A stretch of DNA of 29,961 bases from Alsobacter sp040380755 (lineage in GTDB: Bacteria; Pseudomonadota; Alphaproteobacteria; Rhizobiales; Beijerinckiaceae): contig JBEIIL010000040.1 in assembly GCA_040380755.1 (NCBI GenBank), forward strand, positions 1 through 29,961, given 5' to 3'. Under the pieces are notes generated by a model. It made no database searches, was not told the DNA's origin, and saw only the letters and a list, made by a program, of their open reading frames with translations. Of the stretch, positions 24,626 through 29,961 are shown one piece after another. Position 1 is the first letter of the stretch, and each line of letters opens with the position of its first letter. A program made the position numbers and the translations under genes.

Positions 24626-25510
24626 ATGGCCCCATCCTCCCAGACGCTTGCGGCGCGCGGCGCGCGCCGCTCGATGGCGGCGGCGCTGGTCGGCCCGGCG
24701 AGCGTCTATGTGGCGCTGGGCGTGCTCGTGCCGCTGGCGATCCTGTTTCGCTACAGCCTGAACCAGTTCATCCCCGGCAAGTTCATGGTGGATGCGCTGA
24801 CGATCGAGAACTACGTCAAGTTCTTCACCGACCCCTACTACACCACGGTGCTGCTGCGGACCGTCCGGGTCGCCGTGATCTGCACGGTGGCGTGCCTGCT
24901 CGCGGGGTTCCCGCTGGCCTATGTGCTGGCGCGCGGCCGCAGCCGGTACAAGAACCTGCTGATCATGCTGGTCGTGCTGCCGCTGTTCGTCGGCAACGCG
25001 GTGCGGGCGGCGGGCTGGATGGTGGCGTTCGGCAACAAGGGTTTCTTCAACGCCACGCTGATCGGCATGGGCGTGATCAAGACGCCGATCGAGATCATGT
25101 ACACGGAGACCGCCGTGCTGATCGGTATCGTCGCCGTGAACCTGCCCTTCATGGTGCTGACGCTGCAGAGCGTCATCGAGGGGATCGACAGGGCGATGGA
25201 AGAGGCCGCCTACAGCCTCGGTGCCACGCCTGCGCAGATGGCGCGGCGGGTGCTCGTGCCGCTGGCCATGCCGGGCATCCTCGCCGGTACGATCCTGACC
25301 TTCATCCTCGCCATGAACGCCTATGCGACGCCGGTGCTTCTCGGCGGACCGAAGTTCCAGATGATGGGGCCGCTGGTCTATGGCCAGTTCGCACAGCAGA
25401 ACAACTGGCCGTTCGGCGGCGCCATCGCGTTCATCCTGATGACGGCCACGATCCTGCTGACGCTGGTCGCTAACCTGGTGGTGGCGCGGCGGGGGCCTGT
25501 GCCGGCGTGA
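24626..25510 (+). CDS. ABC transporter permease, PotB-like
   Basis: The 294-residue second permease of the importer has six hydrophobic segments and the EAA loop MEEAAYSLGATPAQMARRVLVP. The N-terminal segment LVGPASVYVALGVLVPLAILFRYSLNQF is typical of the PotB side. It lies 52 nt after the binding-protein gene. A short GC-rich complement, CGGGCGGCCCCCGGGCCGCCCG at 24589-24610 in the gap, could form a hairpin and reduce read-through to this gene. It closes the five-gene amidohydrolase-transporter run, with a promoter-like element in the following gap. Confidence 0.9.
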   Translation: MAPSSQTLAARGARRSMAAALVGPASVYVALGVLVPLAILFRYSLNQFIPGKFMVDALTIENYVKFFTDPYYTTVLLRTVRVAVICTVACLLAGFPLAYVLARGRSRYKNLLIMLVVLPLFVGNAVRAAGWMVAFGNKGFFNATLIGMGVIKTPIEIMYTETAVLIGIVAVNLPFMVLTLQSVIEGIDRAMEEAAYSLGATPAQMARRVLVPLAMPGILAGTILTFILAMNAYATPVLLGGPKFQMMGPLVYGQFAQQNNWPFGGAIAFILMTATILLTLVANLVVARRGPVPA

Positions 25511-25545
25511 GGGCCGGATTGGCTTCGGCCTCCGACCTGCCGCAT

Positions 25546-25574
25546 TTGACAGCCGCCCCTGCCGTCGGTTTGAT
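25546..25574 (+). promoter_or_regulatory. Candidate promoter for the TPP enzyme gene
   Basis: A perfect TTGACA (25546-25551) and TTTGAT (25569-25574) are spaced by 17 nt, about 60 nt before the ATG at 25634. This suggests that the gene has its own transcription unit rather than relying on the upstream operon. Confidence 0.5.
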
Positions 25575-25633
25575 CGCGCCGCCGCCGGCCTGACCGTCGC
25601 GGTCCCGCCACTCCAGACTGTCCGGATTTCACC

Positions 25634-27196
25634 ATGAACGGCGCCGATCGGTTGTGCGACGTCCTGCTCGCCAACGACGTGGATGTGTGCTTCGCCAATC
25701 CGGGCACGTCCGAGATGCATTTCGTCGCCGCGCTCGACCGCAAGCCGCAGATGCGCTGCATTCTCGGCCTGTTCGAGGGCGTGGTGACGGGCGCGGCCGA
25801 CGGCTATGCGCGGATGGCCGACAAGCCGGCGGCGACGCTGCTGCATCTCGGTCCCGGCCTCGCCAACGGTCTTGCCAATTTGCACAATGCAAGGCGGGCG
25901 CGGACGCCGATGATCAATGTGGTGGGCGACCACGCCAGCTATCACCTCGCCCATGACGCGCCGCTGACCAGCGACATCGAGAGCCTGGCCCGGCCGATGT
26001 CACATTATGTCCGGCGGATCGGTGGCGCGCACGATGTCGGGCGCGCCATCGTCGACGCCTATACGGCGTCGCTGACACTTCCGGGCGTCACCACCGTCAT
26101 CCTGCCGGCCGATGCGGCATGGGGTGAGGTCCCTGAGGCGGCGGTGATCCCGGTGCTCAGGCCGCGGCTGTCGCGGGTGGCTCCGGCGGCGGTCGAGGAT
26201 GTGGCGCGCCTGCTGTGCGCGACGCTGGCGGCCGGCCGGCGGCCGGCTTTGCTGCTCACCGGCGGGGCGCTGCGGCAGGGCCCGCTGGAGGCAGCCGGCC
26301 GCATCGCGACGCTCATGGGCATCCGCATCATTGCAGAAATGTCGAATGGTCGGATCGAGCGGGGCCGCGGCCGCGTCGCCATCGACAAGGTGCCGTATGT
26401 GGTCGATACGGCCGTGGCGTTCCTGCAGGATGTCGACGTGCTGGTGCTTGTCGGCTCGCAGGTGCCGGTCGGCTTCTTCGCCTATCCGGGCAAGCCCGGG
26501 CGGATGGTGCGCGATGATTGCGAGATCGTCGCGCTGGCCCGTCCCGGCCAGGATTTGGGCGCCGTGGTCGCCGATCTGGCCGATGCGCTGGGCGTGCCAG
26601 GCCATGCGCCGCTGCCGCCGTCGCGGGCAGCCGAGGAAGACGGCCTGCCGACCGGGCCGCTGACGGCGGATGCCATCAACCGGATCGTCGGCCACATGAT
26701 CCCCGAGAACGCCATCGTGTGCGACGAGTCGGTGTCGTCCGGCCGGCGGTTCTACCCGTCGACCCATGCGTCGGCGCCGCACGATTATCTGCAACTGACG
26801 GGCGGGGCCATCGGCGTCGGCATCCCGCTGGCCACGGGCGCGGCCGTCGCGTGCCCCGGCCGCAAGGTCATCGGCCTGCAGGCTGATGGCAGCGGCATGT
26901 ACACGGTGCAGGGGCTGTGGACCCAGGCGCGCGAGAACCTCGACGTCGTCACGGTGATCATCGCCAACCGCGCCTATGCGATCCTGCAGGGCGAGATGCG
27001 CAATGTCGGCGTCAACACGTTCGGCCGCAATGCCGAGATGATGCTGAGCCTCGACCAACCTGCCCTCGACTGGGTGAGCCTGGCGCGCGGCGTGGGCGTC
27101 CCCGGCACGCGGGCGACGACGGGTGATGAGCTGGCAGCCCAGTTCGCCAGGGCGCTGGCCACGCCCGGGCCGGCGCTGATCGAGGCGGTGATCTGA
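25634..27196 (+). CDS. Thiamine-diphosphate enzyme, IlvX-like acetolactate synthase large subunit homologue
   Basis: The 520-residue protein has the three domains of TPP-dependent decarboxylases/synthases. The N-terminal Pyr domain carries Glu48 in GLFEGVVTGAADGYAR, the glutamate that activates the cofactor. The middle domain is Rossmann-like, and the C-terminal PP domain carries ADGSGMYT (residues 417-424) and later IANRAYAIL. The start MNGADRLCDVL...FANPGTSEMHFVAALD closely resembles mycobacterial IlvX. The usual GDG of the Mg-TPP motif reads ADG here. There is no ilvN regulatory subunit or ilvC nearby, so branched-chain amino acid synthesis is not indicated. A catabolic lyase or decarboxylase role is possible. 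It converges on the deacetylase gene with no gap. Confidence 0.85.
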   Translation: MNGADRLCDVLLANDVDVCFANPGTSEMHFVAALDRKPQMRCILGLFEGVVTGAADGYARMADKPAATLLHLGPGLANGLANLHNARRARTPMINVVGDHASYHLAHDAPLTSDIESLARPMSHYVRRIGGAHDVGRAIVDAYTASLTLPGVTTVILPADAAWGEVPEAAVIPVLRPRLSRVAPAAVEDVARLLCATLAAGRRPALLLTGGALRQGPLEAAGRIATLMGIRIIAEMSNGRIERGRGRVAIDKVPYVVDTAVAFLQDVDVLVLVGSQVPVGFFAYPGKPGRMVRDDCEIVALARPGQDLGAVVADLADALGVPGHAPLPPSRAAEEDGLPTGPLTADAINRIVGHMIPENAIVCDESVSSGRRFYPSTHASAPHDYLQLTGGAIGVGIPLATGAAVACPGRKVIGLQADGSGMYTVQGLWTQARENLDVVTVIIANRAYAILQGEMRNVGVNTFGRNAEMMLSLDQPALDWVSLARGVGVPGTRATTGDELAAQFARALATPGPALIEAVI

Positions 27197-28246
27197 CTAG
27201 GTTTCCGCCCGGAAGCCGTCGATGACCGCGCCAAGACAGTCGCCCATGACGTCGACAGCGTAGCCGCCCTCCTGGACGAGGGCGGTCGGCAGGTCGAGCG
27301 CGGCGATGCGGCGGGCGATGGCGGCGAAATCACCGGTTTCCAGCCCGAGCACGCCGAGCGGGTCCTGCCGGTGGGCATCGAAACCCAGCGCGACCACAAG
27401 GGCGCCCGGCGCAAAGGCGCGGATCAGCGATAGGGCGCCGTCAATCGCTCCCAGGAAGGCCTCGCCGCCCGTTCCCGGCGGCAGCGGCAGGTTGAGGTTG
27501 TGACCCTCGCCGGCTCCCGAGCCTGTTTCGTCCGCATAGCCGGTGAAGAACGGGTAGTAGCTGGTCGGGTCGGTGTGGATGGAGACGGTGAGCACGTCGG
27601 CGCGCCGGTAGAATGCCTCCTGGGTGCCGTCACCGTGGTGGGTATCGACATCGAGGACCGCGACCTTCGCGTGCTTCGTTCGCAGGCGGGCCGCTGCGAT
27701 GGCGCTGTTGTTGACGTAACAGAAGCCGGAGGCCCGGTCGGGACGGGCATGGTGACCGGAGGGCCGGCATAGCGCGTACGCGACCCTGCTGCCGGCCAGC
27801 ACGGCGTCGGCGGCAGCCACCGCGGTCTGGGCGGAGCGCAGCGTCGAGCGCCAGGTGTGCGGGCCCAGCGGAACCGCCAGGTCGCCCATATACCAGCCCG
27901 CCTGTGCGATCACGGATATCGACCGGCAAGGCGGCCTGGAGTCGCGGTCGGGACGGCCGGACCAGTAGGGAAACGCATTCGGCAGCACCTCGATCCCGGC
28001 ACCGGGCAGCGCCTGCCAGCGCGCATAGGCCGTGTCGAGGAAGGCGAGATAGTCGGCGGTGTGCACGGCGAGAAGCGGTTCGACGCCGCAGTCGTGCGGC
28101 ACGCGCGGGGCGATGCCGCGCGCCAGCAGGGCGCCGAGCAGCGCCTCCGTGCGGGCCGGTAGGTCCTGCGGCGCCGCGATGCGGCCGGCGCGCATGAACT
28201 GCTGCGGATCATGCAGCTGCTGGTCGGGATGGTAGAAAGCCAGCAT
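27197..28246 (-). CDS. Acetylpolyamine amidohydrolase-like deacetylase (histone deacetylase superfamily)
   Basis: The 349-residue zinc hydrolase has the superfamily motifs RPSGHHA (His165, His166), DVDTHHGDGTQ (zinc ligands Asp201 and His203), GFDAHRQDPLG (Asp290) and the transition-state tyrosine Tyr329 in EGGYAVD. The spacing 201-290-329 equals the 195-284-323 I recall for Mycoplana acetylpolyamine amidohydrolase. The region at residues 83-118 resembles the dimer-forming insertion that narrows that enzyme's tunnel for polyamines. It likely removes acetyl groups from acetylated polyamines or similar amines in the cytosol. It is 7 nt downstream of an ABC ATPase gene on the same strand and is the last gene of that operon. 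Its stop abuts the end of the TPP enzyme gene. Confidence 0.88.
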   Translation of the reverse strand: MLAFYHPDQQLHDPQQFMRAGRIAAPQDLPARTEALLGALLARGIAPRVPHDCGVEPLLAVHTADYLAFLDTAYARWQALPGAGIEVLPNAFPYWSGRPDRDSRPPCRSISVIAQAGWYMGDLAVPLGPHTWRSTLRSAQTAVAAADAVLAGSRVAYALCRPSGHHARPDRASGFCYVNNSAIAAARLRTKHAKVAVLDVDTHHGDGTQEAFYRRADVLTVSIHTDPTSYYPFFTGYADETGSGAGEGHNLNLPLPPGTGGEAFLGAIDGALSLIRAFAPGALVVALGFDAHRQDPLGVLGLETGDFAAIARRIAALDLPTALVQEGGYAVDVMGDCLGAVIDGFRAET

Positions 28247-28253
28247 AAGTCCC

Positions 28254-29045
28254 TCAGTGGTCCGAGGCTGCGAGGACCGCTTCGGCGCGGATCTCCTCGG
28301 TGAGGCGCGCCTTCAGCTCCGAGAACACCGGCGACGTCTTGACGGTGTAGTGCCTTGGGTAAGGCAGGTCGACCGCAATGTCGGCCTTGATGCGGCCCGG
28401 CCGGGCGCTCATCACCAGAACGCGGGAGGCAATGAAGATCGCCTCCTCGATGTCGTGGGTGACGAACAGCACCGTCTTGCGTTCGCGCTCCCAGATGCCG
28501 AGCAGCAGCTCCTGCATCAGTCCGCGGGTCTGGTTGTCGAGCGCGCCGAAGGGCTCGTCGAGCAGCAGGATCTCGGGATCATTGGCCAGCGCCCGGGCAA
28601 TGGCGGTGCGCTGCTGCATGCCGCCGGAGAGCTGCTTGGGCCAGTGCTGCTCGAAGCCGCGCAGCCCGACCTTGTCGACATAGCTGGCAACGATTGCCCT
28701 GGCCTCGGCTTCGGGCACGCCGCGCTCGCGCAGGCCGAAGCCGATATTGTCGGCGACGGTCAGCCACGGGAACAGGGTGTAGCTCTGGAACACCATGCCG
28801 CGGTCAGCACCGGGGCCGCGGACCTCCCGCCCGTCGAGCAGGACGCGGCCCTCGGTCGGCCGGTCGAGGCCGGCGACGATGCGCAGCAATGTTGACTTGC
28901 CGCAGCCGGACGGGCCCAGGATGGTGATGAAGTCGTTCTCGGCCACCGCCAGCGTGGCGGGCTCGAGCGCACGGGTCGGGGTCCCGCCGCGGACCCCCGG
29001 GAAGACACGCGACACCCCGTCGACGACCAGCTTGGGCGTTGTCAT
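28254..29045 (-). CDS. ABC transporter ATP-binding protein, NitT/TauT type
   Basis: The 263-residue ATPase has Walker A GPSGCGKST (residues 44-52), the signature LSGGMQQRTAIARAL, Walker B ILLLDEPFGALD and THDIEEAIFIA. It has no TOBE domain. This is the SsuB/TauB/NrtD/ThiZ layout, serving importers of nitrate, sulfonates, taurine, pyrimidines and similar small molecules. ATG 29045 is chosen because it overlaps the permease stop (ATGA). A GTG at 29057 in the same frame is unlikely. The partner binding protein is not within the window. Confidence 0.93.
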   Translation of the reverse strand: MTTPKLVVDGVSRVFPGVRGGTPTRALEPATLAVAENDFITILGPSGCGKSTLLRIVAGLDRPTEGRVLLDGREVRGPGADRGMVFQSYTLFPWLTVADNIGFGLRERGVPEAEARAIVASYVDKVGLRGFEQHWPKQLSGGMQQRTAIARALANDPEILLLDEPFGALDNQTRGLMQELLLGIWERERKTVLFVTHDIEEAIFIASRVLVMSARPGRIKADIAVDLPYPRHYTVKTSPVFSELKARLTEEIRAEAVLAASDH

Positions 29046-29815
29046 GCAAACCGCCACGGGAAAAGCTTGCGGTTCAGCGCCTTGAAGGCGAAGTCCGACA
29101 CCAGCCCGATGACACCGATGACGATGATGCCGAAGATGATCTGGCCGGTCGCCAGCAGCGACTGGCTCTCGATGATCATGTGGCCGATGCCTTCCGACGA
29201 GCCGATCAACTCGGCGACGATGACGTAGGTCCAGGCCCAGCCGAGCACCAGACGCAGGATCTCGGCGATCTCCGGCGCATTGGCGGGCAGCAGCACGCGG
29301 CGGACGACACCGGTGTCCTTGGCGCCCAGCGTGTAGGCAGCCTCGACAAGGTCGCGACGCGTGTTGCCCACCGCCACCGCCACCATGAGGATCATGTGGA
29401 ACACCGAGCCGATGAAGATCACCAGCAGCTTCTGGGTTTCACCCAGGCCGGCCCACAGGATCAGCAGCGGGATGAAGGCCGACGCCGGCAGGTAGCGGGC
29501 GAAGGACACGAAGGGCTCGAAGAAGGCCTCGATCGGCTTGTAGGCGCCCATGGCGACGCCCAGCGGCACGGCCACGATGGCGGCGAGCACGAAGCCGCCG
29601 ACCACCCGCCACACCGTCATGCCGATATCGCGCAGGAACCCGTACCGCGTCAGCAGCTCCCAGCCATTCGCCAGCATGGTGAGCGGATCGGCGAGGAAGA
29701 TCTTCGACACGAACCCGCCCATCGTCGCCGTCGCCCATGCGGCGACGAACAGCACGAAGAACGACACGCCGAGGACGACCCGCAGGCCGTTGGGAATGGG
29801 CTGGAGAGGGCGCAT
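29042..29815 (-). CDS. ABC transporter permease, NitT/TauT type
   Basis: The 257-residue permease has six hydrophobic segments and the subfamily pattern GMTVWRVVGGFVLAAIVAVPLGVAMGAY. It also shows FVSFARYLPASAFIPLLILW and the ATPase-docking loop EAAYTLGAKDTGVVRRVLLP. ATG 29815 (MRPLQPIPNG) is chosen as the natural N-terminus. The frame is open to a GTG at 29887, but that would add an arginine/proline-rich stretch. It is the first gene seen of the permease-ATPase-deacetylase operon. The gene for its binding protein is probably beyond the right end of the window. Confidence 0.92.
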   Translation of the reverse strand: MRPLQPIPNGLRVVLGVSFFVLFVAAWATATMGGFVSKIFLADPLTMLANGWELLTRYGFLRDIGMTVWRVVGGFVLAAIVAVPLGVAMGAYKPIEAFFEPFVSFARYLPASAFIPLLILWAGLGETQKLLVIFIGSVFHMILMVAVAVGNTRRDLVEAAYTLGAKDTGVVRRVLLPANAPEIAEILRLVLGWAWTYVIVAELIGSSEGIGHMIIESQSLLATGQIIFGIIVIGVIGLVSDFAFKALNRKLFPWRFA

Positions 29816-29961
29816 GGAGCCTTGAGCGAATGCGCGCCCTGCGACGCGGACCTTCCGGGGAGGCGTGGCGGGGCGGGGGGGACCCACCCCGCGCCCCCGC
29901 CAGAAAGGGTTTATCGGGGGTGGGCGGGCGCGGCGACATAGGGGCGATGGTTGTTGATAAC
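29816..29961. other. Leader region of the NitT-type operon at the window edge
   Basis: These 146 nt hold no recognised gene. G-runs on the plus strand at 29857-29881 and a C-rich complement at 29885-29906 could fold as an imperfect GC hairpin or a G-quadruplex ahead of the permease gene. No thiamine-box core is seen here. The promoter probably lies near or past the edge. Confidence 0.35.

Noticed and set aside
29816..29961. Thiamine-box riboswitch in front of the NitT-type operon, considered because ThiXYZ is a relative
   Set aside because: The conserved CTGAGA and ACCTGATCTGGATAA cores are not present in the visible leader.

Overview
The window reads as a piece of a GC-rich alphaproteobacterial chromosome, probably Rhodospirillales-like. 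This is inferred from gene order and protein style, not from any database search. Supporting signs are the argH-lptM-lysA-TIGR02302 order, the BolA/monothiol-glutaredoxin pair, the small twin-membrane HIG1 protein next to a PduO-type cobalamin adenosyltransferase, a rhomboid protease and etfBA-hbd, and the alphaproteobacterial style of the HNH protein.

Left part (1-16242) is mostly core genome. bolA-like and grxD serve iron-sulfur/redox homeostasis. A TlpA-type thioredoxin faces them and diverges from argH. argH, the lipoprotein gene lptM and lysA form an arginine/lysine and outer-membrane cluster, followed by a large membrane protein of unknown role (DUF4175/TIGR02302) with a collagen-like Gly-X-Y tract. 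Next come the HIG1-type protein, a PagL-like outer-membrane deacylase, the cobalamin adenosyltransferase, a rhomboid protease, etfB-etfA and a 3-hydroxybutyryl-CoA dehydrogenase. A small YjfB-like protein and an HNH endonuclease follow. On the minus strand are an amidase, dsbB and a YqaA/DedA membrane protein. A tRNA-Leu(CAA) with a clear promoter closes this block.

Right part (16243-29961) is a transport and catabolism region. It holds a complete minus-strand TRAP transporter (dctP-dctQ-dctM) with an intrinsic terminator between the binding protein and the permease genes. A 320-nt divergent regulatory region with several dyads comes next. A plus-strand operon follows: a binuclear metal amidohydrolase and a four-gene spermidine/putrescine-type ABC importer (permease, ATPase, Tat-exported binding protein, permease). 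Then comes an IlvX-like thiamine-diphosphate enzyme. Convergent to it is a minus-strand operon of NitT/TauT-type permease, its ATPase and an acetylpolyamine-amidohydrolase-like deacetylase. The binding protein of that last transporter is not in the window.

The simplest joint reading of the right part is uptake and hydrolysis of small organic acids and amide- or amine-containing compounds. The substrates cannot be read from sequence. I see no phage, insertion sequence, CRISPR array, toxin-antitoxin or defence island. The most interesting items are the two transporter-hydrolase cassettes, the TRAP attenuator, the enlarged DctM, and several unassigned dyads.
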